The notes below the pieces were generated by a model, which saw only the letters and a list, made by a program, of their open reading frames with translations, did not search any database and had not been told where the DNA came from. Below are positions 28,526 to 38,532 of a stretch of DNA of 64,000 bases, one piece after another (positions within the stretch are counted from its first letter, which is position 1; every line of letters begins with the position of its first letter). The position numbers were made by a program, and so were the translations under genes. The DNA is from Bacteroidota bacterium. Its GTDB lineage: Bacteria; Bacteroidota; Bacteroidia; Chitinophagales; Chitinophagaceae. The DNA is taken from assembly GCA_018267585.1 (NCBI GenBank), contig JAFDYE010000299.1, forward strand, positions 1-64,000. The letters run 5' to 3'.

Positions 28526-29548
28526 ATGAAGAGCAGAAAACGAGCGACGATCTATGACCTTGCCAAAGAGCTCGGCATCTCTCCTTCCTACGTCTCCAAA
28601 GCCCTCAACGATCATCCTTCCGTCAGCGACGCCATCCGCCACCGCGTCCGGCAAAAGGCGAAAGAGCTCGACTATACGCACAACTCCCATGCAGCCAACC
28701 TCCGCCGGGGCCAGTCAAAGACCATCGGCGTCGTCGTACCGCACATCAATCAAAGCTTTTTCTCGGATGCCATCTCCGGCATCGAAGAGGTCTGCTTTGC
28801 CTACGACCACAGCCTCGTTATCTGCCAGTCTCATGAATCCTTTGACAAAGAAGGCAAAGCCATCGAAACCCTCATCCACCAGAACGTCGACTGTATCCTG
28901 ATCTCCAACGCGGAAGAGACCACCAGCCCCAGGCACCTCCACGAGATCCGTAAGAACCATATTCCCGTCATCCAGTTCGACCGTTGCCTCGACGATTTCG
29001 ATAGTTTCAAGGTCGTCAATGACAACCGCAACGTTACCTATGAGGCCGTCAGAACCCTTATCAGCGAAGGCTATCGAAACATCGCCTTCCTCGGAGGTCC
29101 GGCCCGCGTCAAGACCTTCCGGGACAGGAAAGACGGATTCGTCGCCGCCATCACAGAAGCCGGCATGCCCATCCCCTTTAATTTTATCATCGACAACGTC
29201 CTCAGCCGCGAACGGGCCAAACAGGCCGTGCTTACCCTGCTCCAACTCCCCCAACGGCCCGACGCCATATTTTCCGTTTCGGACCACCAGTCCCTCGGCG
29301 TTATCGACGCCGCGGCTACCCTCAACATCCCCGTCCCGGCCGGGCTCGGCGTCTTCGGATTTGCCGACGAGACTTTCTCGCAGCTCGTGACACCCTCCCT
29401 CTCCACGATCGACCAGCACAGCATCGAGCTGGGGAGGATCGCCGCCGAACTCTATTTCCAGCGGATCTACCGGCAGCAGACACCCGCAACAGAGACCATC
29501 GTCGTCCCCTCAGACATCATCATCCGCCAGAGCTCCCGCCGCAAATAG
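28526..29548 (+). CDS. LacI family transcriptional regulator
   Basis: The protein has 340 residues. The N-terminal HTH (about 7-53: ATIYDLAKELGISPSYVSKALNDHPSVS, with hinge helix AANLRRGQSK) is followed by a periplasmic-binding-protein-like ligand domain (about 65-338; IGVVVPHINQSFFSDAISGIEE; VFGFADETFSQLVTPSLSTIDQ). It is divergent from the AKR-GH95-GH3-GH97 operon and most likely regulates it in response to a mono- or disaccharide such as fucose or galactose. The inducer is inference. Confidence 0.9.
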   Translation: MKSRKRATIYDLAKELGISPSYVSKALNDHPSVSDAIRHRVRQKAKELDYTHNSHAANLRRGQSKTIGVVVPHINQSFFSDAISGIEEVCFAYDHSLVICQSHESFDKEGKAIETLIHQNVDCILISNAEETTSPRHLHEIRKNHIPVIQFDRCLDDFDSFKVVNDNRNVTYEAVRTLISEGYRNIAFLGGPARVKTFRDRKDGFVAAITEAGMPIPFNFIIDNVLSRERAKQAVLTLLQLPQRPDAIFSVSDHQSLGVIDAAATLNIPVPAGLGVFGFADETFSQLVTPSLSTIDQHSIELGRIAAELYFQRIYRQQTPATETIVVPSDIIIRQSSRRK

Positions 29549-29887
29549 TCACCCAATGCCCGGCAGGAAGGACAAGAGGAAAGGCCAATAGAAATTGGCC
29601 TGCATTTACGATTGCTTATTATATGACACATACTGACTGCATGTACCCGGTCTATTGCCACCCCGGCGACTGCGAGACATCCCGGGCGCGTCCAGCCAGG
29701 CCGAAAAAAAATGAAAAGCAGAAAAAATAAGGAAAAGAAGAGTTCCTTGAAATTAGGGTCAAATTACAAGAGCCTGGCCAAATAATCTGCTCACAGCCTC
29801 ATAATTGTCAATCCTACAATTTCAAATATAGGGGAATATCGGGAGAAATTCAATCGATTGCAAAAAATATTTTCTGCCCCAGCTTCC
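29549..29887. other. 339-bp spacer between convergent LacI and GH10-GH43 genes
   Basis: Apart from one hairpin at 29582-29601 I see no gene, promoter pair or repeat here. The right part is A-rich on the plus strand (29700-29745). It separates two convergent transcription units. Confidence 0.6.
29582..29601. terminator. perfect 8-bp hairpin between convergent genes
   Basis: AGGCCAAT-AGAA-ATTGGCCT has a perfect 8-bp stem and a 4-nt loop, 33 nt after the LacI stop. No T run follows on either strand, so it is a likely but not textbook terminator, usable in both directions. Confidence 0.5.
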
Positions 29888-32872
29888 CTATCGCAAAAAC
29901 CTCAGCGACCCGACGTCGACCGCCCCCTCCTCACCCGGCACAAACCGGACGAACAGGTCGTGATGCCCCGTAAATTTCTTCACCCGCTGCGAAACAGTCT
30001 TCCATGCATCCGTTGGCCCGACCTCCACCGTCGCCAACAACCGCCCCTCCTGCAGATCATCCAGCCACACCTCCAGCTTCCCCGTCTTGCGCGCCATTAC
30101 CGTCATCTCCACCGCACTCGCCGCCTCCTTCCCCGTCTCTACCCCCCGGATCATAAACCATCCACCGGCAGCAGAACTATTGGTCACGCCCCCACCGGCA
30201 CCAGCTACGCCGTAATAATTGGTATACCCCGCCGCAGACAACGAAGAGAAAGCATCCTTACACCTGAACAGATCAAAATCCGCCGGCTGGCCTTCCGCAA
30301 ACAGTCCCACACTCGTCCCGACCCACGAATTGAAATTGGGCTGTACCCGGTCCAGAACCCCCGCACTCACAGGCGCGCCCATCGAAACCCAGCGCTCCCC
30401 ATCACGGCTGCAATAGCCGCTGAGCAGGTGGCCACGCCTTTCCAGCTTCAGCCACACAACGCGCCCACCCGGACTGGCCACGCTCCTCACCGCCGTGTCC
30501 AGGCTCAAAATGATCCGCCGGCCCGCGTCAAAGCCGCTGTAAAGCCTCGCCACAACACGCTGGTTGCCGTTCGTAAGATATATACCGGCCCTCGCAGCCG
30601 TATCAGCCGCGTCCAGATCGACCCTGGTGACCGCAGTGTAAAAATGATCCGTCTCCTTCTGCACCAAATGCGTACGTCCCTTGCCGGGAGTCAGCCGGAC
30701 CCAGCCCTTCCTGGCCGTCACCGAATAGCTGCCCGCCGCCGCACGCGTCAAAAAATGCCACTGCAGCCCCAACACGGCACTGTCAAAATCATCTCCCACG
30801 ACACTCGCCCACGAAATATCCGAACGCGACAGCCGCGGCTTTACGATCGGCTCCCGCGTCGGCGCCATTCCCCACGGCCGGTCGCCATCCCACCTCACAG
30901 GGAACAACGAAGTCTGCCGGCCCGTACCCGACCAGTCATCGTCATCATATCTTTCATAACTCTGCCCGATCGTCCACCACGTTCCATCCGGCAATTGAAT
31001 GGGCGCCGATATGTGATTGGGCCGCCGAAACCCTTCTCCCGCGTCTGTCACCGGCTCAAAGAAATCACCCAGCCTCTCCCACGCCGTCGAATCGCTCGTC
31101 AGCCGCTTCGTCCGCAATACGTACTGCCCCCCCGACACATCTCCGGCCGGGAAATAAAAATAATAACCGTTCCGCTTGCACATCACCGGCCCCTCCGCCC
31201 AGCTATACTGCAGCCGCCCATTGATCCAGTCCAGGTTGATCACGGTGTCCGTCAGCTGCCCATCCCGGCCAAGCGCCTGGATACGATTGACCTTCTGACC
31301 ATTCTTGATCACCATATAAGGCTTGCCGTCATCATCCACAAAAATTGAATTGTCGTATCCCAGGTTGCCCGTCCGCTCATTGGTCGCTACCCGCACCGGC
31401 GATGACCAGGGCCCATAGGGAGAGGCCGCCTTGCAGAACCACTGACCACCGGAAGAGAAATAGGTCCAGTAGGACCCATAAAAATAGGTGATCGCTCCCT
31501 GCCAGATACCGGCAGACGGCCGGTCTGCAACAAACCCCTCGGCCTCGGACGGCGGCACCACCCTGCTGATCACCTCCCAGTGTACCAGGTCCCGCGAATG
31601 ATATACCGGAAGATAGGGCGTGAAATGAAAAGACGAACCGCAATGATAAAAGTCATCCCCCACTTTCAAGAGAGTAGGATCCGGATGATCCCCGGGCAGC
31701 ACCGGGTTGACATAGGTCTGCACGCTGTTATAGAACGCAGCATCCCCAACCCCCGCCTCTATCACACTGTAGAACGCTTTTTTCGGCGTATAGTTCCTGT
31801 CGAACAGCAACGGATAATTGCGCCTTCCCCGGACCGGCCAGTTGTTGAGCCAGCTCGCCCCATCCTGTACACCCCAGAAGGTCACCCGCCCGATCTGCTT
31901 CCGGTGCCGCATGAACAGCCTGAAAAGGGTCGAGTAGTCCTCCGCCAGCCGGTCCTGTACGGAATCGGGCAAACCATCCGGCCACGGATTGGCGTTCCTG
32001 TCGCCCCTCGCCGTACTGCTCACGTCTGCCGTATTTCCCCGCAGCGGATTGGGAAGGACCGATATATCCAGCTCCGTAAAATTGACCTTGATACCAAGAG
32101 CCGCAAACGCCGAAATGCTTTCTTCGATATATCGAAAAGGCACTTTCCCCAGATGCCAGTGCCCCTGAATTCCGATCGCGTCTATCCGGACACCCGCCGC
32201 CTGTATCTTCCTGACTACCGCTATCGCCCCCGCCCGCTTCGCCGGATTCTCGATATTATAGTCGTTATAATACAGCTGCGTGTGCGGCGCCGCCTTCTGC
32301 GCGAGCCTGAACGCCTCCACGATATAATCCGGACCCAGCTTCTGCAAAAAGATCGAATTGCGAAGCGTCCCATCCTCATTCAATGCCTCATTCACCACGT
32401 CCCAGGAATACACCTTGCCATCATACCTGGATGCCAGCGTGGTAATATGATCTTCAAAGAACCGCCGCACGCTGTCCGGATCGCGCAGCGCCCTGACATA
32501 GACGGGCAGCTGACTGTGCCAGATCAGCGTATGCGCATTGATACGTATATTGTTTCGCTGCGCATAGTCGACCAGCCTGTCCGCCATCTCGAACCTGTAC
32601 TCATTCCACCCGGGATGGATCAGCGCAGCCTTCATCACGTTCTCCGGCGTCGCCGCACTGAATTGCTGACGGATAAGTGTGTCAGCCCTCAGATCCCGCC
32701 CGACGATCTGGTCCGAATTGATACAGGTACCGATCAAAAAATCCTTCTCAAACACCTCCTTCAACGACGGAATACCGGCCGGCGGCCGCCCGGGACCACT
32801 GAACGCACTCAACAACAATCCGGCCGAAGCCATAGCCATAACTAAAAAGAACGCTCTCTTATTCATTTTCAT
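29888..32872 (-). CDS. GH10 endoxylanase fused to a GH43 arabinofuranosidase/xylosidase with C-terminal binding domains
   Basis: The 994-residue protein has a signal or lipoprotein-like start (residues 1-25), then a GH10 barrel (about 35-375) with acid/base E162 (WDVVNEAL) and nucleophile E267 (VNFTELDIS). A GH43 five-bladed propeller follows (about 385-690) with base D398 (DHPDPT), D507 (YDNSIFVDDDG) and acid E560 (SWAEGPVM). A beta-sandwich (about 700-870) and a CBM-like end (about 875-994; VRFVPGEEG) complete it. It would cut the xylan backbone and remove arabinose or xylose in one polypeptide. It closes the SusC-SusD-SusC-SusD-lipoprotein operon, the slot held by the GH10 enzyme in known xylan loci. 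Confidence 0.9.
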   Translation of the reverse strand: MKMNKRAFFLVMAMASAGLLLSAFSGPGRPPAGIPSLKEVFEKDFLIGTCINSDQIVGRDLRADTLIRQQFSAATPENVMKAALIHPGWNEYRFEMADRLVDYAQRNNIRINAHTLIWHSQLPVYVRALRDPDSVRRFFEDHITTLASRYDGKVYSWDVVNEALNEDGTLRNSIFLQKLGPDYIVEAFRLAQKAAPHTQLYYNDYNIENPAKRAGAIAVVRKIQAAGVRIDAIGIQGHWHLGKVPFRYIEESISAFAALGIKVNFTELDISVLPNPLRGNTADVSSTARGDRNANPWPDGLPDSVQDRLAEDYSTLFRLFMRHRKQIGRVTFWGVQDGASWLNNWPVRGRRNYPLLFDRNYTPKKAFYSVIEAGVGDAAFYNSVQTYVNPVLPGDHPDPTLLKVGDDFYHCGSSFHFTPYLPVYHSRDLVHWEVISRVVPPSEAEGFVADRPSAGIWQGAITYFYGSYWTYFSSGGQWFCKAASPYGPWSSPVRVATNERTGNLGYDNSIFVDDDGKPYMVIKNGQKVNRIQALGRDGQLTDTVINLDWINGRLQYSWAEGPVMCKRNGYYFYFPAGDVSGGQYVLRTKRLTSDSTAWERLGDFFEPVTDAGEGFRRPNHISAPIQLPDGTWWTIGQSYERYDDDDWSGTGRQTSLFPVRWDGDRPWGMAPTREPIVKPRLSRSDISWASVVGDDFDSAVLGLQWHFLTRAAAGSYSVTARKGWVRLTPGKGRTHLVQKETDHFYTAVTRVDLDAADTAARAGIYLTNGNQRVVARLYSGFDAGRRIILSLDTAVRSVASPGGRVVWLKLERRGHLLSGYCSRDGERWVSMGAPVSAGVLDRVQPNFNSWVGTSVGLFAEGQPADFDLFRCKDAFSSLSAAGYTNYYGVAGAGGGVTNSSAAGGWFMIRGVETGKEAASAVEMTVMARKTGKLEVWLDDLQEGRLLATVEVGPTDAWKTVSQRVKKFTGHHDLFVRFVPGEEGAVDVGSLRFLR

Positions 32873-32886
32873 AGTTTATTTCCTGA

Positions 32887-33903
32887 TCAATTCACCACCG
32901 GCGTGAACGTTTCGAACTTTATACCCCTGTCACGCATGACCAGCGTATCCGTGAAAGAATGCACCGACGTACCGAAGTCCACCGTATATTTCAAATGCAG
33001 AACGTCCCGTTTCTGACCGCCCCAGGAGTCGCCCCCCTTGACAAAAGCGCCATTACCCGTAACAGTATACGACGCCGACGCCGGCCCGCTGACGCTGCAA
33101 TTGCCACTGTTATCAAAGGAAACCAGCAGCTGGAACGGCATATCCACATTCCCCCTCGACTTTCCATTGAGCAGCAACGAATCCAGAGACAATGATTTCG
33201 TCCCCATGCTGACCACCTGGTCGGTCTCGACATACGAGCTGTGATAAATGATCGTCGTATCGCCCGCATTATCCTTGATCGCCTCGGCGCCCCTTCTCAG
33301 GTAGTTGGCATGCCAAGGGTTGATGAACTTGATCGCATAAAGCGTAAAATTCTTTGGAGCGATATTCCAGTTGCCCGGGATCCTTGGATCGGCGGCCGGG
33401 TTATCACTCTTACCGCTCAGGATCGAATCCGCATTTTTTACCGAGCCCATCCTGACAGGGATCACAAACGTATTGGTGATCGACCGCGGATCGGAAAAAA
33501 AAGCATCCGTCAGCTGGACCTGAACCCCTCCCATCACACTCCCCGCTGGGATAGAAATCGACATGTCCTTCGGGAACGTATAGTACGCCGGCGGCATAAC
33601 CAGCACTTTCTTTCCCGACTCGCCAAAGCTGAGATTGTTGCAGAGCGACGTGTCGACCGATATTCCGATCGTCACGTCTTTCGTATTTTGATAGACACCA
33701 CCCATCGTCGCCTCGATAGTGCACATATGCTGGTTGTCCAGCGTATTGTCAATGATGTCGTCGCCAAGGTCCAGGGTGCGAACCGGCGACTGGTACGGGA
33801 AATAGACCGTTGTATATTTGTAGTCCGGGAACTCTATTTTCTTGTTGGAGCACGATGCACCAAACAGCAGGATACTCGCTGCACCAAATAGTATTTTTTT
33901 CAT
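32887..33903 (-). CDS. surface lipoprotein of the xylan locus (DUF1735/DUF5627 type, XusE-like)
   Basis: This 338-residue lipoprotein has a signal ending in LLFGASC (Cys18) and then SNKKIEFPDYKYTTVYFPYQSPVRTL, characteristic of BT_3987/DUF1735 glycan-binding proteins. It is followed by a second sandwich domain with TLVMRDRGIKFETFTPVVN at the end. In known xylan loci a protein of this kind sits between the second SusD and the GH10 enzyme and binds xylan at the cell surface. The position here is the same: 27 nt after SusD, 14 nt before the GH10-GH43 gene. Confidence 0.8.
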   Translation of the reverse strand: MKKILFGAASILLFGASCSNKKIEFPDYKYTTVYFPYQSPVRTLDLGDDIIDNTLDNQHMCTIEATMGGVYQNTKDVTIGISVDTSLCNNLSFGESGKKVLVMPPAYYTFPKDMSISIPAGSVMGGVQVQLTDAFFSDPRSITNTFVIPVRMGSVKNADSILSGKSDNPAADPRIPGNWNIAPKNFTLYAIKFINPWHANYLRRGAEAIKDNAGDTTIIYHSSYVETDQVVSMGTKSLSLDSLLLNGKSRGNVDMPFQLLVSFDNSGNCSVSGPASASYTVTGNGAFVKGGDSWGGQKRDVLHLKYTVDFGTSVHSFTDTLVMRDRGIKFETFTPVVN

Positions 33904-33930
33904 CTTTTTCTTTTAATTTGTAAACAATCA

Positions 33931-35694
33931 CTACCAGCCCTTGTTCTGCACGAGATTCTCCTTCAGCACGTCATTATATGGCATAGGACCATAATACATG
34001 AAGTCGAAATATTGCCGCGGCTCGACCTGGCTGGGCGTATACGAGCCGCCGTTGATGACCACGCCGGTCGCCGTCTGCGAGATCGACTCCTTCCACCTGC
34101 GCAGGTCCCAGAACCGGAACCCCTCAAAACACAACTCTAGACGCCTTTCGTTGTGGATCAACACCCGCATATCGTCTTTGCTGCTCACAGCCGCTAGATA
34201 ATTGTCGGGCTGGGCGATCCCTGCCCGCTTCCGCAAGGCGGCGATGACCTGGCGCGCAGAATAAGCATGCGAACCGGTACCATCCGGCCCCCAGGCCTCA
34301 TTGGCCGCCTCGGCGTAGGCAAGGAACAGCTCCGTATAGCGGATATAAGGAACATAGTGCCGCTGCGTATTCTGATTCGCCGGATTGAGATTGACATCCT
34401 CCCGCAGCAGCTTTCGCAGATAAAAGCCCGTACGGGTCGACGTGGATATAGCATTCAGCCCGTCGTTGGTCGACCCCGGCTGCGTAAGTATAGTAGTGCC
34501 CGAAGGCCCCACCTTGCTCCCGTTCGTCACAACATACAACGCCAGCCTCGGATCCCGATTCGTATAGGGATGGCTCGGATCATATCCGCTGGACGGATCG
34601 GTGATCGGATACCCGTTGGCCATCGGAAAAGCATCGACCAGGTTCTGACTGGGATTCACCCGTCCATTGCCGAACAGCGTAGGCGGGTAATTGTCCTTCT
34701 CCAGATTGTTGCCGTCACCTACATTCCCCCTCCAGAGTATCTCCCGGGGATTGACCCCCGAAGAAACACCGTTGATCTCGCTTGCGTTCTTGCTCGAATA
34801 CCAGTAGTCTCCATTGGCCGCCATACCCGATATCCCGCCTATGAGGTCCAGCACCGACGCAGCGTCGTCCGCAGCCTTGTCCCAGGTGACAGACGACCCC
34901 TGACTGAATGCCGGGCTCGCAGCAAGCAGCGACACCTTCGCACGGACGCCTTTTACGATCCGGGCCGTCATCCGCTCGCGGTCATACGCGCCGAATACCC
35001 GGTTGTAGTCTGCAACCGTCGTCTTTCCCGCATACTTCGCCGGAATATCCGTTGGCTGCGCAATATTTTCGAAATCCAGCGGCAACAGCAGCTCGGCCGA
35101 ATCAAGGTCGCGATAGATCTGCTTTATACAGTCGGAATAACTATTCCTGGGTATCTTAAAGTCAGAGCTGCCGTCCTGCGCTACCGTCAGGATCGGCACC
35201 CCCAGCAGCTTGCCGTCGGCCGACCAGCCCCCGTGCGCCTGCAGCAGGTAGTACATGAACAGCCCCCTGAGGCCATAGGCCTCGCCCATCATCCGGTCGC
35301 GGAACATCTCGTTGGTGTACTGGCCCGTAGTCGCCCAGACCACCTTGTTCGCCTGCGCAAGCAGGATATTGAGGTACTGGATAGCGGCAAATCCGCCCGT
35401 ATACTGGTCCATCGGGTTGTTGATGGAGGACCATTTTCCCGTCGCCATCTGGCGATAGGCATTGTTCGGATCGTTCGAGACCGCATCGTCGGTCGCGACG
35501 TCATTCATCGAATAGCTGCCCAGCGGCAACCGCACATAGCCATTCAGCACAAGCCCTTCCGCAAATGGGGCGTTGTTATAGATATCGCTCAGACCACGGT
35601 TATTTTCGTCGGCAGGAGACAATATTTTCCTGCACCCGGAAAATATCACCAGCGCCGCAATGATATAGATCAGCTCTCTTTTCATAATAAACAT
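33931..35694 (-). CDS. SusD/RagB family lipoprotein (second of the xylan locus, XusD-like)
   Basis: The protein has 587 residues with a lipoprotein signal (MKRELIYIIAALVIFSGC; a second ATG at 35685 would serve equally). It is a SusD protein with MMGEAYGLRGLFMYYLLQAHGG in the helical core and a typical C-terminal end: RRLELCFEGFRFWDLRRWKE and the final FMYYGPMPYNDVLKE. It pairs with the SusC gene 18 nt upstream. It is expected to bind xylan oligosaccharides at the surface as the partner of that transporter. Confidence 0.92.
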   Translation of the reverse strand: MFIMKRELIYIIAALVIFSGCRKILSPADENNRGLSDIYNNAPFAEGLVLNGYVRLPLGSYSMNDVATDDAVSNDPNNAYRQMATGKWSSINNPMDQYTGGFAAIQYLNILLAQANKVVWATTGQYTNEMFRDRMMGEAYGLRGLFMYYLLQAHGGWSADGKLLGVPILTVAQDGSSDFKIPRNSYSDCIKQIYRDLDSAELLLPLDFENIAQPTDIPAKYAGKTTVADYNRVFGAYDRERMTARIVKGVRAKVSLLAASPAFSQGSSVTWDKAADDAASVLDLIGGISGMAANGDYWYSSKNASEINGVSSGVNPREILWRGNVGDGNNLEKDNYPPTLFGNGRVNPSQNLVDAFPMANGYPITDPSSGYDPSHPYTNRDPRLALYVVTNGSKVGPSGTTILTQPGSTNDGLNAISTSTRTGFYLRKLLREDVNLNPANQNTQRHYVPYIRYTELFLAYAEAANEAWGPDGTGSHAYSARQVIAALRKRAGIAQPDNYLAAVSSKDDMRVLIHNERRLELCFEGFRFWDLRRWKESISQTATGVVINGGSYTPSQVEPRQYFDFMYYGPMPYNDVLKENLVQNKGW

Positions 35695-35712
35695 GTTGTG
35701 TTGAGGTTCACG

Positions 35713-38523
35713 TTAAAAATCACCCTTGATGCCCAGGTTATAAAAGCGAACCTGCGGCACCGTGCCGATATTCAGCTCCATCAGGTCCCTGTTCTTCGCG
35801 ATCGTCAGCAGGTCGTTGCCCCCGACATAGACGTTCAGCCCTTTCACAAAAGACCGCTGAAGGAATTTTCCGGAGAAGGAATAGGTCAGCTGCACCTTGG
35901 TCAGGTTGACGCGATTGGTGCTGTATGTCCAGAAATCAGAGCTCCTGTAATTATTTACGCCTCCCGAGGTCGTCAGCCGCGGATAGGTAGCCGTACCCTT
36001 CGAATTCTCCGTCCAGCTGTTGCGCACAACCGAAGAATATTTCTCCGATCCCGCCACCCAGTAATAGCTGCCGGACCTCATACCGGTCCCTCCGAACGAC
36101 GCCGTGCTCAGCACAAACAACGAAAAGCCCTTCCACTGCGCCGTAATATTGACACCACCGGTCAGGGGACTGCTTAGCTGACCGATCTTCACCTCATCCC
36201 GCTCGTCGATCACCCCGTCGCCATTCTGGTCCTTGTATTTAATGTCTCCCGGCCTTACGATCCCGAATTTCTGCGACGCGTGCTTGTCGATATCATTCTG
36301 GTCGGCAAACAGACCATCGCTTTGCAGACCGAACAGGGCGTCGACCGCCTTCCCGGCCCTGTTCCGGTAAGCATCCACAAAAAGCTCGTCGCGCTTGAGC
36401 GCCTTCGTCCGCACATAGGTCAGGGCCGCGCCTATCTTCAAGGCGACTTTCCCAAGATCCTGGTGGAAGTTGATCTGCAGGTCGAACCCGCTGTACCGGT
36501 TCGCCTGGAAATTGCTATACGGCACGAAGGAGGTCGGCGGATATCCCGTGAAGAAATAACCGGGATACTGACTGTAAACCTGCACCGGCATTCCGTCCTT
36601 TTTGATATAGAACACCGTACCCAGCAGGTCTACCTTCTTATTAAAGAAAGACCCCTCGAGACTCAGGTCCGCCTCCTTGCGCTTCGCATAGGTCAGGTTA
36701 GGGTTCGCACCGCGGGAGATCGTGGTGGCCTGGTTGATATAAGTGCCGTCCGACCAGGAATAATACGCCGTAGGCGCATAGACCGCATCGTACATATAAT
36801 AGCTGCCGAAATCCAGGTCGGTATTCACGATACCTCCGGACGCCGTCAGCTTGAGCCGGTCCACCCAGCTGACCGACTTCAGGAAGTCCTCCTCGCTAAG
36901 TACCCAGCCCAGGCTCGCCGTGGGAGAAAAACCCACACGCGTATTGGCCGGCAGCTTTGTAGAGTTGACCAGCGCGCCGCTGAAGTCGGCATAATACCGG
37001 TGATCATAGTTGTAGCCGAGCTGAAGACCCAGGTTCGCATTCGTCCTGTACTGGAAATCCCGCGACTGACGGGCGCGGAGAGCGTCCACGACCAAAACGG
37101 CCGAAACATTGTGCTTCTCCCGGTAGCTCCTGGCATAGTCAAAATGCCCGCTGAAGTCGAGCACCTGGCTGCTGAACGTATTGCTCAGGTTCTGCGTCCC
37201 CGGCTTGCTGTCCTTGTTGTACTTGTTCAGCTTGACGATCGAATCCCCCGTCACGCCACCCCACACCGGCTCGTACACCGCATAGGCATTATTGACCGAT
37301 TCGTCGTAGTTGTTGGAATAGTCAACAGTCATCTGCCCGTGAAAGGTCAGACCACGCAGGAGGTTCCGCAGGTCTACGTCGATCCCGTTGGTGTACTGGA
37401 ACTGACGGCTGGTAAAATTATCGTACCCGGCCGCATATACGTCGGCGATCGGGTTGGTGAGGTATTGTTGCGTTCCTCCCAGCAAATACCTCCCGTTGAT
37501 GATATTGCGCCCGCCATCGGCCGTCGCCTTCGCAGCCGAGCCCGGCGAGACCAGCCCGATCGGTATCAGCGGAGAATACCGCTGCGGCTGCAGGCTGTCC
37601 GCCATCTGCCAGTAATTGCCAAGCGCATGCCGGTTGTTGGAGAACACCGTCGACACATTCACATAAGTGCTGATGTACTTGTTCAGCTTCAGATCGATAT
37701 TGCCGCGAAGATTCAGGCGGTTGCTGTGCTCACCGCTGCCCGTTCCAAAATCCAGCAGCGAATTCTGGGTCTGAAAGCCGGCAAGCGCATAGAACCGGGC
37801 CCGCTCCGAACCGCTCGTAAATTCTGCATTGGCGGAGTAGGTGTTGAAAAGCCTGCGCAAATAGTCCGACGAGAAATAGTTGACATCCGGAAAACGATAC
37901 GGATTCCTATGCGCCGCAAAATTCCTGATCGTCGAATCCGCATAGGGAGCCGGAAGCCCGTCATTCACGCTGGCCTGGTTATACCAGGACATATAGTCCG
38001 CCGCATTCAAATAGGAAGGATAGGACTTTGGCACACTGATGCCCGAATTGACCCGGACACTGCTGCCATGGACGCCCGCCCTGCCCCGCTTGGTTGTAAT
38101 AAGGATCACCCCATTCGCCGCACGCGCGCCATACAGGACCACCGCATTGGCGCCCTTTAGAAAACTGATCTGTTCTATCTCGTTCGTCGTCACATCGCTC
38201 AGCGAACGTGGTTCTCCGTCCACAAGCACCAGGGCCGACCCGATGTTCCACATGTTATTACCGGCAACCAGCGCATCGATCCCCTCCAACGGGTTAGTAC
38301 CATAATTTATATCCAGGTAGGTCGTCGGGTTCAGCACCGACACGGCCCCGGGCAGATCCTTCATCTTAATATCCCGGTACGCCAGATGTACGGTGGAATC
38401 CGATCCTAAATTAGTCGCGCCTCTGTAAGGCAGGGTCTGCGCAGCCATTGTCAACACAGCCATAAGCCCCGACCCCAGAAGGAATAGTTTTAACAACAAT
38501 ATATTGCTTTTCATTTTTCTCAT
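35713..38523 (-). CDS. SusC/RagA family transporter lacking the carboxypeptidase-D-like domain (XusC-like)
   Basis: This 936-residue TonB-dependent transporter has a signal peptide (to about residue 28) and then goes almost straight to the plug (GAVSVLNPTTYLDINYGTNPLEGIDAL; LVDGEPRSL; FLKGANAVVLYGARAANGVILITTKRG). The N-terminal CarboxypepD_reg domain present in the other two SusC proteins of the window is missing. The barrel ends in an aromatic residue (LGIKGDF). It is third in the xylan operon, 9 nt after the first SusD gene, and is paired with the downstream SusD. Some SusC proteins of this second-pair position are known to be shorter. Confidence 0.92.
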   Translation of the reverse strand: MRKMKSNILLLKLFLLGSGLMAVLTMAAQTLPYRGATNLGSDSTVHLAYRDIKMKDLPGAVSVLNPTTYLDINYGTNPLEGIDALVAGNNMWNIGSALVLVDGEPRSLSDVTTNEIEQISFLKGANAVVLYGARAANGVILITTKRGRAGVHGSSVRVNSGISVPKSYPSYLNAADYMSWYNQASVNDGLPAPYADSTIRNFAAHRNPYRFPDVNYFSSDYLRRLFNTYSANAEFTSGSERARFYALAGFQTQNSLLDFGTGSGEHSNRLNLRGNIDLKLNKYISTYVNVSTVFSNNRHALGNYWQMADSLQPQRYSPLIPIGLVSPGSAAKATADGGRNIINGRYLLGGTQQYLTNPIADVYAAGYDNFTSRQFQYTNGIDVDLRNLLRGLTFHGQMTVDYSNNYDESVNNAYAVYEPVWGGVTGDSIVKLNKYNKDSKPGTQNLSNTFSSQVLDFSGHFDYARSYREKHNVSAVLVVDALRARQSRDFQYRTNANLGLQLGYNYDHRYYADFSGALVNSTKLPANTRVGFSPTASLGWVLSEEDFLKSVSWVDRLKLTASGGIVNTDLDFGSYYMYDAVYAPTAYYSWSDGTYINQATTISRGANPNLTYAKRKEADLSLEGSFFNKKVDLLGTVFYIKKDGMPVQVYSQYPGYFFTGYPPTSFVPYSNFQANRYSGFDLQINFHQDLGKVALKIGAALTYVRTKALKRDELFVDAYRNRAGKAVDALFGLQSDGLFADQNDIDKHASQKFGIVRPGDIKYKDQNGDGVIDERDEVKIGQLSSPLTGGVNITAQWKGFSLFVLSTASFGGTGMRSGSYYWVAGSEKYSSVVRNSWTENSKGTATYPRLTTSGGVNNYRSSDFWTYSTNRVNLTKVQLTYSFSGKFLQRSFVKGLNVYVGGNDLLTIAKNRDLMELNIGTVPQVRFYNLGIKGDF

Positions 38524-38532
38524 TTTGCTCGT

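Noticed and set aside
29858..31348. Long plus-strand frame opposite the GH10-GH43 gene
   Set aside because: Arg/Pro/His-rich translation typical of the antisense of GC-rich genes; the minus-strand frame has complete catalytic motifs.
34267..36177. 636-codon plus-strand frame across the SusD and SusC genes
   Set aside because: It crosses two clear minus-strand genes and their spacer and shows no family motif.
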